DNA of 32,181 bases, taken from NCBI GenBank assembly GCA_964424035.1, contig CAYRHB010000029.1, forward strand, positions 1 through 32,181, given 5' to 3'. The notes beneath the pieces were generated by a model that was not told where the DNA came from, searched no databases, and saw nothing but the letters and a program-made list of their open reading frames with translations. Made by a program: the position numbers and the translations under genes. The number at the start of each line of letters is the position of its first letter. The first letter of the stretch is position 1. Shown here piece after piece: positions 22,592 to 30,739 of this stretch. Source of the stretch: Leptolinea sp964424035. GTDB lineage: Bacteria; Chloroflexota; Anaerolineae; Anaerolineales; Anaerolineaceae.

Positions 22592-23428
22592 ATGACGGCA
22601 ACGATCGTGGGTGTTCGGTTTAACCCGATCGGTAAGATCTATCATTTTGATAGCGGTAATAATCCTGACCTTACAATAGGGGATTATGTTGTAGTTGAAA
22701 CCAGCCGCGGAAAGCAGCTTGGTCAGGTGGCTCAAATTATCAATGATCCCGGTACCGCACCTGATGGTGGATGGAAACCGATTGAAAGGCGGGCGACCCC
22801 CAGGGACCTCGTCACCAGACAGGGATGGCAGAAAAAGGAACCGGAGGTTATTGAATTTGCCCGTACCCGTTCAAGAGATCTGAGGCTTGTAGGTGTAAAG
22901 ATCATCACATCTGAATTTAGTTTTGATGGGAGCCGGTTGACAGTTTTCTTTAGCACTGAAACGGAAGAAAAAGCTGACCTAAAATCACTCCGTCAGGATA
23001 TTCAACGCAAATTTGCGCCTTCCCAGGTTGACCTTAGACAGATTGGGCCCCGTGATGTAGCAAAGAACTTGTGTGGAATCGGCGCCTGTGGACTGGAAAA
23101 TCGCTGTTGTTGCCAGTTTCTATCAGAGTTTAGTTCCATATCGATTCGCATGGCCAAAGAGCAGGGCATATCGTTAACCCCGGGCGAGATCACAGGTATG
23201 TGCGGGCGTTTAAGGTGTTGCTTATCCTATGAATTTCAACAGTACTCGGAAGCCCGTTCCCATTTACCCAAACGGAATAAAGAAGTCAAAACACCCGCCG
23301 GTACAGGTAAAGTAGTGGATGTACGTCCGTTACAGGAAATGATATTGGTGGAAATTCCGGAAGTTGGATATCGAGAATTTCATATAACTGAACTGACACT
23401 ACCTTCTCAAGAAGGTAACAAATCGTGA
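22592..23428 (+). CDS. ricT: PSP1-domain protein, RicT/YaaT family
   Basis: A 278-residue homologue of Bacillus RicT, which with RicA and RicF forms a complex carrying [4Fe-4S] clusters and acts on RNase Y and developmental control. The N-terminal part (VGVRFNPIGKIYHFD) and central PSP1 region (VDLRQIGPRDVAKNL) are clear. The cysteine-rich zone has C161, C166, C172-C174 (CGIGACGLENRCCC) and C204, C209, C210 (GMCGRLRCCLSYE), somewhat richer in Cys than I expect for the family. A GGAG site precedes the ATG. It follows the Mrp gene by 10 bases; its TGA overlaps the next start. Confidence 0.92.
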   Translation: MTATIVGVRFNPIGKIYHFDSGNNPDLTIGDYVVVETSRGKQLGQVAQIINDPGTAPDGGWKPIERRATPRDLVTRQGWQKKEPEVIEFARTRSRDLRLVGVKIITSEFSFDGSRLTVFFSTETEEKADLKSLRQDIQRKFAPSQVDLRQIGPRDVAKNLCGIGACGLENRCCCQFLSEFSSISIRMAKEQGISLTPGEITGMCGRLRCCLSYEFQQYSEARSHLPKRNKEVKTPAGTGKVVDVRPLQEMILVEIPEVGYREFHITELTLPSQEGNKS

Positions 23429-24168
23429 TTGGCAGCCCTGGTATTGAGGGATGGGAAACAAAAAAAAAGATCCTGGTTATCCTCGCTCATCCTGATGATC
23501 CGGAATTCTTTTGTGGTGGAACACTGGCCCGTTGGGTAAAAGCTGGACATGAAGTGACATACTGNNNNNNNNNNATCACCAACGGAAACAAAGGGTCAGA
23601 TGATCCAAATATCACGCCTCAGCAATTGGCCAGTTTAAGAGAGAAGGAACAGCGAAAAGCGGCAGACATTATTGGAGCCGGGTTCATCGAACATCTTGGA
23701 TATGACGATGGAACCCTGATAGCAGATTTGCAGGTTCGAAAAGATGTTGTGCGGGTGATCCGGAAACTAAAACCGGATATTCTTGTTTCCTGTGATCCCA
23801 CGAATTATTTCCCGCATGAGGGATATATCAACCACCCCGACCATCGAACAGCGGGGCAGATTGCGCTTGATGCTGTTTTCCCGGCGAGCGGTAACCGGAT
23901 GTTTTTTCCGGAATTGATCAGTGAAGAAAACCTTGCTCCTCATTCTGTTGAAGAGGTTTGGTTATCTTTAACTTCTCAACCGGATATTATGATCGATATC
24001 ACAGATACTTTTGAAACGAAATTAAAAGCCCTTCACGAGCATAGGAGCCAGATCGGAGATCCGGACGCATTTGACAGGCGGATGCGTTCAAGCCGGCGCA
24101 CAATAGATAGCACTGATGAAGCTCCCCGATACGAAGAAGGATTCAAACGCTTCATTTTTCGCAAATGA
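23425..24168 (+). CDS. PIG-L/LmbE-family deacetylase, interrupted by an assembly gap
   Basis: Zn-dependent N-acetylglucosaminyl deacetylase-type fold of about 245 residues. Metal motif AHPDDPEFFCGG near residues 20-31 and the C-terminal NHPDHRTAG are present, as is the YDDGTL segment. The family includes enzymes for mycothiol, bacillithiol and GPI-type sugars; the substrate is not predictable. It starts with GTG overlapping the ricT stop (GTGA), so it is the last gene of the nuo-mrp-ricT operon. A 10-N gap (23565-23574) falls in the strand after GHEVTY; frame is kept across it, but the number of residues looks about two too many. Confidence 0.88.
   Translation: MIGSPGIEGWETKKKILVILAHPDDPEFFCGGTLARWVKAGHEVTYXXXXITNGNKGSDDPNITPQQLASLREKEQRKAADIIGAGFIEHLGYDDGTLIADLQVRKDVVRVIRKLKPDILVSCDPTNYFPHEGYINHPDHRTAGQIALDAVFPASGNRMFFPELISEENLAPHSVEEVWLSLTSQPDIMIDITDTFETKLKALHEHRSQIGDPDAFDRRMRSSRRTIDSTDEAPRYEEGFKRFIFRK
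23565..23574. other. Assembly gap (10 N) inside the PIG-L gene
   Basis: Ten unspecified bases. Family spacing between the GHEVTY strand and TNG would be met by about four bases, so the gap length is probably a placeholder. Confidence 0.95.
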
Positions 24169-24198
24169 TCTAGGGTAAACAAAGAAGATGCTATCCGA

Positions 24199-24227
24199 TT
24201 GACGAAAGTCAACTGCGGAGATATACT
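24199..24227 (+). promoter_or_regulatory. Promoter and palindromic operator before the GntR-like regulator
   Basis: TTGACG (24199-24204), 17 bases, TATACT (24222-24227). The -35 lies in a perfect inverted repeat TTGAC-GAAA-GTCAA (24199-24212), a plausible operator. A second TATAAT is at 24230-24235 without a matching -35. An AAGGATA site precedes the ATG at 24276. Confidence 0.55.
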
Positions 24228-24275
24228 TATATAATATTATTTATCTGATTAATAAGAGCATTACAAGGATATCTC

Positions 24276-25057
24276 ATGCCGGATACCTATCTAAACGCCT
24301 TTCTAGAATATTTGGCAAACCATCAAAAACAGGGTGGACAGCGCCTTCCACCATTAAGTGAAATAAGCAAAACTACTGGAACCAGTATCCCCAGCCTTCG
24401 AGAGCAAATGGAAGTTGCCAGGGCGTTTGGTTTTGTAGAGGTTAAACCTAAAACTGGTATCCGGAAGAACAAATACCGTTTTACCCCTGCCGTCGCAGCC
24501 AGCCTTTCATATGCCCTGAAGGAAGATAATCATTATTTTGATAATTTTGCTGACCTTCGAAAGCATATTGAATCTGCCTACTTCGAAGAGGCCGCGGCAT
24601 TACTTAGNNNNNNNNNNTTTTTTTGTTTTTTGGTTGGGTGGGGGCCCGGCGCCTGCCTCGGGCAGCGGCCGCCGGGGCCGCGGGCGGGGCCGGTCGGCGC
24701 GGGGAGGACATATCCCAGTTAAATGAATTGATTGAAAAAGCCCGGGAAAAACTGGCTTTTAAATTAGTGGAAATTCCATTTTATGAACACCGGGATTTCC
24801 ATTTGCTGATGTACAGCCGGCTTGAAAATCCATTTGTCACAGGGTTGCTTGAAGCGTATTGGCAGATGTACGAAGAAGCCGGACTTAATCGGTATACAGA
24901 TTTGGAATACCAGATTCGGGTATGGAATTATCACGAAAAGATCGTGGAGACCATCCAACAAGGGGAGTTTTCCAACAGCAGAAAAACCTTGCTTGAACAC
25001 ATGATCCTGCTTCAGCAAAGACCATCCTCTATTAAATCCGGAGTTAATTTTGAGTGA
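24276..25057 (+). CDS. GntR/FadR-type regulator (winged helix + FCD domain), broken by an assembly artefact
   Basis: The N-terminal winged helix (about residues 5-70; LPPLSEISKTTGTSIPSLREQMEVAR then FGFVEVKPKTG) and the first FCD helices read in one frame to 24607. After the N gap and a GC-rich stretch, the FCD domain resumes in another frame from about 24704 (EDISQLNELIEKAREKL) to the TGA at 25055-25057, with FCD metal-site type residues RDFH, NYHEKI and LLEHM. FCD regulators bind small organic acids. The intact protein would be roughly 230 residues. Its stop overlaps the likely korA start, so it is probably the local regulator of the korAB operon. The break is more likely a sequencing artefact than a true pseudogene. 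Confidence 0.82.
24608..24703. other. N gap plus about 85 bases of anomalous GC-rich sequence
   Basis: Ten N are followed by a T-run, a T/G-rich stretch and then nearly pure G/C to about 24703, including a NotI site (GCGGCCGC, 24665-24672). The composition is unlike anything else in the window, and the stretch shifts the frame of a conserved domain. It looks like a low-quality or chimeric read end. Confidence 0.8.
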
Positions 25058-26873
25058 TTTGAAGGATCTTATGGAACCCATAATAAATAATTTCAACCTG
25101 ACAATCAGTACAGTCAACGGTTCTGGAAGTGCGACCGCAAATATCACGATCCTTCGGGCGATTTTCAAGATGGGGATTCCTGTATCCGGAATGAACATAT
25201 TCCCTTCCAACATTCAGGGCCAACCCACCTGGTATACCATGCGGGTTAACCAGTCTGGGTATCTGGCTCGCCAGGAGAAGGATGACATCGTTATTGCCAT
25301 GAATCCCGTCACCATACAGAAAGAACTTGACTCAGTTAGTCCAGGTGGGGTTTTACTGTATGCCGACCATATTCATTTACCTGAAGAAAGATCGGACATT
25401 TACCTTTATCCGATGCCGGTAAAGCAGATTGTGCAAGAGTCGGATGTAAATTCGTCCGTTCGTGATTATGTAGCCAACATGGTCTATGTGGGCATCCTTG
25501 CCCATCTACTCGGAATAGATCTAAAAAAGATTTATCAGGCATTGGATTTCCATTTCAAAAGCCGTGAAGTGGCAGTTAATGTGAATTGGAAGGTTGTATC
25601 AAATGCGGCAGAATGGGCACAATCGAATATCATAAAAAAGGATCCTTATAAAGTAAAAAGCCTTTCTGCACTATCCGACTATATCCTGGCCGATGGAAAT
25701 ACAGCTGCCGCCCTCGGAGCAATCTATGGCGGAGTCCAATTTAATGCCTGGTATCCGATCACCCCGGCGACCAGTGTATCAGAATCCTTGAACGAGTATC
25801 TGCCTCAATTGCGGCTTGATTCAAAAACCGGCAAAGAAACCTATGTGGTTGTTCAGGCTGAGGACGAATTATCAGCCATTGGAATGGCAATAGGCGCCGG
25901 TTTTGCCGGCCTCCGTTCCATGACCTCAACATCCGGTCCCGGTCTTTCATTGATGTCAGAATACCTTGGCCTGGCTTATTATGCGGAAGTGCCTGTGGTC
26001 GTCTGGGATGTCCAACGGGTTGGACCGTCTACGGGTCTGCCAACAAGGACTGCACAGGGGGATCTGACTCAATCGTATTTCATCAGTCATGGAGATACGC
26101 AATTTGTAATTCTATTGCCTGGTTCTGTATCAGAATGTTTTGAATTTGGTTGGAAGGCATTTGATATTGCCGAGCGGCTGCAAATGCCGGTGATTGTCTT
26201 ATCTGATTTAGATCTTGGCATGAACCAGTGGATGACTCGAAAATTCGAATACCCGGATGTTCCCATGGATCGGGGCAAAATCCTCTGGGAGGAAGATCTT
26301 GAAGAAATATTGAATAATCGGGGTGGGGATTGGGGGAGGTACCTTGATATTGACGGAGATGGAATTCCATACAGAACGGTACCTGGCAATACCCATCCCA
26401 AAAGCCCCTTCTTTTCCAGAGGAACGGGACATGACCCGTATGCGCGTTATTCTGAAGACAATATCAACTGGGAAAAAAGCCAGGAAAGACTCACCCGTAA
26501 GTATGAAACCGCCAGGAATTATGTCCCAAAGTCAATTATCGATATAAATGAAAAAGCCAGCCTCGGCATAATTTCGTTTGGCTCCACGGATTCGGCCATA
26601 CAAGAGGCAATACACCAGATCCGTGAAGAGGGTTTGAATGTCAACTATTGTCGTATCAGGAGTATCCCTTTTTGTGAAGAAGTGAATGAATTCATAAATT
26701 CAAATGACCAGATTTATGTCATTGAAAATAACCGGGATGGTCAAATGCGGCAACTATTGCAGATTACACATCCGGAACACGCAAACCGATTCATACAAGT
26801 CAGCCATTCTGATGGACTGGCATTGACAGCAAAATGGATTGTTGAGACGATCAATTCGGTCAGAGAGGCGTGA
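25050..26873 (+). CDS. korA: 2-oxoacid:ferredoxin oxidoreductase, fused gamma-alpha subunit
   Basis: With KorB it oxidatively decarboxylates a 2-oxoacid (2-oxoglutarate or branched-chain type most likely) to acyl-CoA, reducing ferredoxin. Residues 1-185 are the gamma domain (TVNGSGSATANITILRAIF, MGIPVSGMNIFPSNIQG); the alpha pyrimidine-binding domain starts near 212 (DGNTAAALGAIYGGVQF, YPITPATSVSESL), with a C-terminal transketolase-type domain. The 607-residue length suits the fused form. TTG at 25050 has GGAG six bases upstream and overlaps the regulator stop; ATG at 25071 is the alternative. Substrate assignment between keto acids is not secure from sequence alone. Confidence 0.9.
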   Translation: MSDLKDLMEPIINNFNLTISTVNGSGSATANITILRAIFKMGIPVSGMNIFPSNIQGQPTWYTMRVNQSGYLARQEKDDIVIAMNPVTIQKELDSVSPGGVLLYADHIHLPEERSDIYLYPMPVKQIVQESDVNSSVRDYVANMVYVGILAHLLGIDLKKIYQALDFHFKSREVAVNVNWKVVSNAAEWAQSNIIKKDPYKVKSLSALSDYILADGNTAAALGAIYGGVQFNAWYPITPATSVSESLNEYLPQLRLDSKTGKETYVVVQAEDELSAIGMAIGAGFAGLRSMTSTSGPGLSLMSEYLGLAYYAEVPVVVWDVQRVGPSTGLPTRTAQGDLTQSYFISHGDTQFVILLPGSVSECFEFGWKAFDIAERLQMPVIVLSDLDLGMNQWMTRKFEYPDVPMDRGKILWEEDLEEILNNRGGDWGRYLDIDGDGIPYRTVPGNTHPKSPFFSRGTGHDPYARYSEDNINWEKSQERLTRKYETARNYVPKSIIDINEKASLGIISFGSTDSAIQEAIHQIREEGLNVNYCRIRSIPFCEEVNEFINSNDQIYVIENNRDGQMRQLLQITHPEHANRFIQVSHSDGLALTAKWIVETINSVREA

Positions 26874-26874
26874 T

Positions 26875-27918
26875 ATGACAGAGAATCCACATTCCACTGT
26901 CTCAGTGAATGCGCTCGGATTATCCAGAGCAGATTACAAAGGTGCTGTCAGCACCCTTTGCCAGGGATGCGGTCATAACTCAATAACCCATCAGATCATC
27001 TCTGCCTGTTTTGAACTCAATATTCGCCCGGAAAATACTATGAAATTCTCCGGGATTGGATGTTCAAGCAAGAGTCCAACTTACTTTCTGGGACGGTCAT
27101 TCGGTTTTAATGGATTACATGGACGAATGCCATCACTCGCCCAGGGTGCAGGGTTTGGCGATACAAGCATGCGAATAATTGGTGTCAGTGGTGATGGTGA
27201 TACAGCCAGTATCGGGCTGGGGCAATTCAAACACCTGGTCCGACGGAATATGCCCATGACCTATATCGTTGAAAATAATGGCGTTTACGGCCTGACGAAA
27301 GGACAATTTTCAGCTACTGCCGAACGCGGCAAGACACTGAAAAAGCAGGGGACCAGTCGGTATTTACCGGTTGACATATGTATGGAAGCCTTGATCTCCA
27401 ATGCGTCCTTTGTTGCCAGGTCTTTTGCCGGTGATCCCAAACAGGTAAAAGATTTAATCAAGGCAGCGTTAAGTCACCGGGGGATCGCAGTTTTGGATAT
27501 TATCAGCCCCTGTGTCACATTCTATAACCAGGCGGCATCACTTCACTCATATTCGTGGGGAAAAGATCACGAATCACATTTGCATGAGCTTTCTTTTGTT
27601 CCACCTCGTGAAGAGATCATGATTGAAGACTTTGAAGAAAACACGGTTCGGGAGATTGAACTACACGATGGGTCAACAGTCGTTTTGAAAAAACTTGACA
27701 AGGAGTATGATCCCAGGAATCGATGGGACGCCATGCATATGCTTGAAGAGGCATATATCAATGACTGGCTTGTTACTGGATTGATATATGTTGATCCTGA
27801 TCAACCTTCCATGTATGACCTGTACAATCTTGTGGATAAACCCCTTAACAGGCTGGGGGACGAAGACCTTCGTCCTTCGAAAGAATCCCTTGACCATTTG
27901 ATGAGAGAATCCTTTTAG
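26875..27918 (+). CDS. korB: 2-oxoacid:ferredoxin oxidoreductase, beta subunit
   Basis: The TPP- and [4Fe-4S]-binding partner of KorA, 347 residues. Cluster ligands C29 and C32 (CQGCGHNS), C63 (GIGCSS) and C213 (SPCVTF) are all present. The TPP/Mg motif is GDGDTASIG (106-114) to VENN (132-135). Residues from about 290 (YINDWLVTGLIYVDPDQPS) form the usual C-terminal lid. The ATG lies 1 base after the korA stop; an in-frame start at 26839 inside korA is rejected. No delta ferredoxin subunit is encoded next to it, so electrons should leave via a separate ferredoxin. Confidence 0.94.
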   Translation: MTENPHSTVSVNALGLSRADYKGAVSTLCQGCGHNSITHQIISACFELNIRPENTMKFSGIGCSSKSPTYFLGRSFGFNGLHGRMPSLAQGAGFGDTSMRIIGVSGDGDTASIGLGQFKHLVRRNMPMTYIVENNGVYGLTKGQFSATAERGKTLKKQGTSRYLPVDICMEALISNASFVARSFAGDPKQVKDLIKAALSHRGIAVLDIISPCVTFYNQAASLHSYSWGKDHESHLHELSFVPPREEIMIEDFEENTVREIELHDGSTVVLKKLDKEYDPRNRWDAMHMLEEAYINDWLVTGLIYVDPDQPSMYDLYNLVDKPLNRLGDEDLRPSKESLDHLMRESF

Positions 27919-27920
27919 AA

Positions 27921-27950
27921 AAGCAGTGGACTTTTTCAAGCCCACTGCTT
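27921..27950. terminator. Hairpin between convergent korB and pyk
   Basis: A 9-bp perfect stem (AAGCAGTGG 27921-27929 with CCACTGCTT 27942-27950), 12-base loop. Neither side has a real T-run, so it may be an imperfect bidirectional terminator or an mRNA 3' end stabiliser. Confidence 0.55.
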
Positions 27951-27958
27951 CGTATAGA

Positions 27959-29410
27959 TTAAGCATATTCTCCCAGTGTATGCAGTAGAACAAAATTGGG
28001 AGGCCTTTTTCCACCTACAGGGAAACCTGAGATCAGTACAACCTGCTGTCCGGCTTTCATGATGGATGATTCGATTATGGCTTCTTCAACGGTACGGATC
28101 ATTGATTCAACTGTGGAAGCAAAAGGTACTAGAAAAGGTCTAATTCCCCAATATAACCCAAGGCGTTGGTAGGTACGCCTGTCAGGGGTAAAAGCCAGTA
28201 CAGGAACATTTGGACGAACCATCGACATTACCCTGGCTGTATGACCGCCCCGGGTAAAGACGGCAATACAGGCTACATCCGTGTCCTGAGCGATCTCTTT
28301 GGCAGCTCTGGCCAGTGAATAGGAATCATCCTGCAAGCCCAATGCATCCGGAGTAGGGTGGTAGTGGCCCCATTCCTGGTTATGTGCTTCAGCTTCCTGA
28401 ACAATGGCATCCATCATTTTCACGGCTTCAATTGGAAAAGCCCCGCTGGCTGTTTCGCCGGAAAGCATCACGGCATCTGTGCCATCAAAGATCGCATTTG
28501 CCACATCAGATGCCTCGGCACGCGTGGGACGAGGATTTTGCATCATCGATTCCAACATCTGAGTCGCTGTAATGACCTGCTTTGATTTTCTATTGGCAGC
28601 TTCAATGATCAATTTCTGCATGATCGGAACGATCTGAGGAGATGTCTCTACACCCAGATCACCTCGTGCGACCATGACACCATCCGCGGCATCTAAGATC
28701 TCATCCAGGTCTGCTATTGCTTCCGGACGCTCTAATTTGGCAATGAGTCGGGTATCCATCCGATCCGGATTTATGTCAGATATTGCAATTCGCACCGCTT
28801 TTATATCTTCTGCTGAACGGACAAAGGATATGGCCACATAATCTACTTCTTCCGCCAGACCAAAAGCCAGATCTTCCCTATCTTTTTCTGTAAATCCTAG
28901 AATCAGGATCTCAGTTCCCGGTAGATTTACACCCTTATGTGAAGTTAATTTACCACCCATCACTACCCGGGCATATACAGCATCGGATTGAACTCCGGTG
29001 ACTTCCAGTTCCAACCGTCCATCATCCAGCAGAACACGGCTTCCTTTTCGGACTGATTTTGCCAGTTCTGGCACTTCCATGGGTATGATTTGTTCCACCG
29101 TTAAGTCTGAATGCGACCCACTGGCTGTGAGAACAATATCATCACCCACATTGAGTAGAAGCCCATTTTCTGGAAGATTTCCAACCCGCATCTTTGGACC
29201 CTGCAGATCCTGCAGAATGGAGATCGGTTTTTTGATTTCCTCAGCTATCTGCCTGATCATTTTTATCCGACGATGATGGTCTTCATGCGTTCCGTGTGAG
29301 AAATTTAACCTGACGACATCCACTCCCGCAAGTATCAACTCCCGGAGTTTTTCCAGAGTATCACAGGCTGGACCAACAGTTGCGACAATTTTTGCTTTTC
29401 TTCTAATCAT
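27959..29410 (-). CDS. pyk: Pyruvate kinase
   Basis: Makes pyruvate and ATP from phosphoenolpyruvate, the last step of glycolysis. 483 residues, with the TIM barrel and B domain, catalytic K225 (RLIAKLERPE), Mg site MVARGDLGVE, and the signature ATQMLESM / AEASDVANAIFDGTDAVMLSGETA. The C domain ends near 480, without the extra PEP-utiliser domain of Bacillus-type enzymes. The ATG at 29410 lies 3 bases after the CoA-transferase stop and lacks a strong ribosome site, suggesting translational coupling. Last gene of an argF-rocD-CoA transferase-pyk unit. Confidence 0.96.
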   Translation of the reverse strand: MIRRKAKIVATVGPACDTLEKLRELILAGVDVVRLNFSHGTHEDHHRRIKMIRQIAEEIKKPISILQDLQGPKMRVGNLPENGLLLNVGDDIVLTASGSHSDLTVEQIIPMEVPELAKSVRKGSRVLLDDGRLELEVTGVQSDAVYARVVMGGKLTSHKGVNLPGTEILILGFTEKDREDLAFGLAEEVDYVAISFVRSAEDIKAVRIAISDINPDRMDTRLIAKLERPEAIADLDEILDAADGVMVARGDLGVETSPQIVPIMQKLIIEAANRKSKQVITATQMLESMMQNPRPTRAEASDVANAIFDGTDAVMLSGETASGAFPIEAVKMMDAIVQEAEAHNQEWGHYHPTPDALGLQDDSYSLARAAKEIAQDTDVACIAVFTRGGHTARVMSMVRPNVPVLAFTPDRRTYQRLGLYWGIRPFLVPFASTVESMIRTVEEAIIESSIMKAGQQVVLISGFPVGGKRPPNFVLLHTLGEYA

Positions 29411-29413
29411 TTT

Positions 29414-30727
29414 TCATTCTATGTAATGGAGATTTTTTGCATCTTGTGTCAATTCCTGCCGGAAATCCGGGTGGGCGATCGAGATCAAAGCTTGAGCCCG
29501 TTGCCTGAATGATTTCCCATATAGATCAACCATACCATATTCTGTTACCACGTACCTTACATGGTTTCTTGTTGTTACAACACCGGCACCCGGCTTAAGC
29601 ATCGGAACGATCTTGTTATGAACTTTGCCATTGGAACCCATTGAAGTACTTGGGAGCGCAATGATCGGCATACCTTCTTCTGCAAGTGAAGATCCATAGA
29701 TAAAATCCATTTGTCCGCCGGTTCCACTGTATATCTTTGAACCGATGGAATCCGAACAAACCTGGCCAGTCAGGTCAATTTCGATGGCAGAGTTTATGGC
29801 TATCATTCTTCTATTTTTCGCAATCGTAAATGGGTGGTTCACATACTCGGTCCGTTGAATTTCAACGATCGGATTGTTGTCACACCATTTATGCAACGTC
29901 CTGCTGCCCAGCAAGAATCCGGTGGTAATTTTCCCTTTGTGAATGGTCTTTTTTGAATTGTTGATAATGCCTTTTTCAACAAGATCAATCACTCCATCGG
30001 AAATCAATTCTGAATGAATTCCAAGGTCTTTCTTGTTTGATAGAAAGCGTAGAACAGCATTGGGTATATCACCGATGCCGAGTTGCAGTGTGGCCTCATC
30101 CGGAATTCTTTCAGCAATATGCTGTCCAATCTGCTGCATTACCGGATCCGCTCCATTTTCCGCCATCGGTATCTCAGCCAGTGGGTAATCCACTGGGATC
30201 AGTACATCCGGCATGCTGATGTGCACCATGGTATCACCCAGCATACGGGGCATCTGTTCATTGATCTCGGCAATTACAACTTTTGAGGTCTCAGCAGGTC
30301 CAATGGTCAATCCACTTTCCACACCGTATGTGCAATAGCCATGATCATCAGGAGGCGATAATTGCACAAATGCAACATCAACCGGCAGCACCCCCTTCAT
30401 AAAGAGCAATGGAAATTCCGAAAGGTGGACGGGTGTAAAATCAGCCCGGCCTTCATGGATAGCTTTTCTTACATTCGGACTCGCAAAGAGGGAATTAATC
30501 CTCAGGTGTCCGGCCATGGAAGGATCTACGTATTCTGATCCTATTATGGTTAATGCCTGGCAGATTTCCACGTCCTTAAGGTTAGGGGCGTAACGAATTA
30601 ATGCGGATAACAACTCACGGGGAACCGAACAATTCCCCGTGAGAAATATCCGCTGCCCGGATTTCACCAGACGGACTGCATCATCAGCCGAGACAATTTT
30701 CTTTGCGTACTCGGTTTTCCAATCCAT
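29414..30727 (-). CDS. Acetyl-CoA hydrolase/transferase family CoA-transferase (4-hydroxybutyrate CoA-transferase type)
   Basis: A 437-residue class I-like CoA-transferase. Members swap CoA between acetyl-CoA and acids such as 4-hydroxybutyrate, succinate or butyrate. The catalytic Glu is E240 in GIHSELISDGVIDL, at the position of the AbfT glutamate; other family blocks are VQLSPPDDHGYCTYGVESG, LQLGIGDIPNAVL, SGTGGQMDFIYGS and VVTTRNHVRYVVTEYG. The ATG has a GGAG site; 12 bases separate it from rocD. In this operon it probably releases acetate or activates an acid from amino-acid fermentation. The true acceptor is unknown. Confidence 0.9.
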   Translation of the reverse strand: MDWKTEYAKKIVSADDAVRLVKSGQRIFLTGNCSVPRELLSALIRYAPNLKDVEICQALTIIGSEYVDPSMAGHLRINSLFASPNVRKAIHEGRADFTPVHLSEFPLLFMKGVLPVDVAFVQLSPPDDHGYCTYGVESGLTIGPAETSKVVIAEINEQMPRMLGDTMVHISMPDVLIPVDYPLAEIPMAENGADPVMQQIGQHIAERIPDEATLQLGIGDIPNAVLRFLSNKKDLGIHSELISDGVIDLVEKGIINNSKKTIHKGKITTGFLLGSRTLHKWCDNNPIVEIQRTEYVNHPFTIAKNRRMIAINSAIEIDLTGQVCSDSIGSKIYSGTGGQMDFIYGSSLAEEGMPIIALPSTSMGSNGKVHNKIVPMLKPGAGVVTTRNHVRYVVTEYGMVDLYGKSFRQRAQALISIAHPDFRQELTQDAKNLHYIE

Positions 30728-30739
30728 ATTGTCTCCGGT

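Noticed and set aside
24618..24722. GC-rich frame extending the regulator with a Pro/Gly-rich segment
   Set aside because: Composition and lack of domain logic indicate artefact, not coding sequence.
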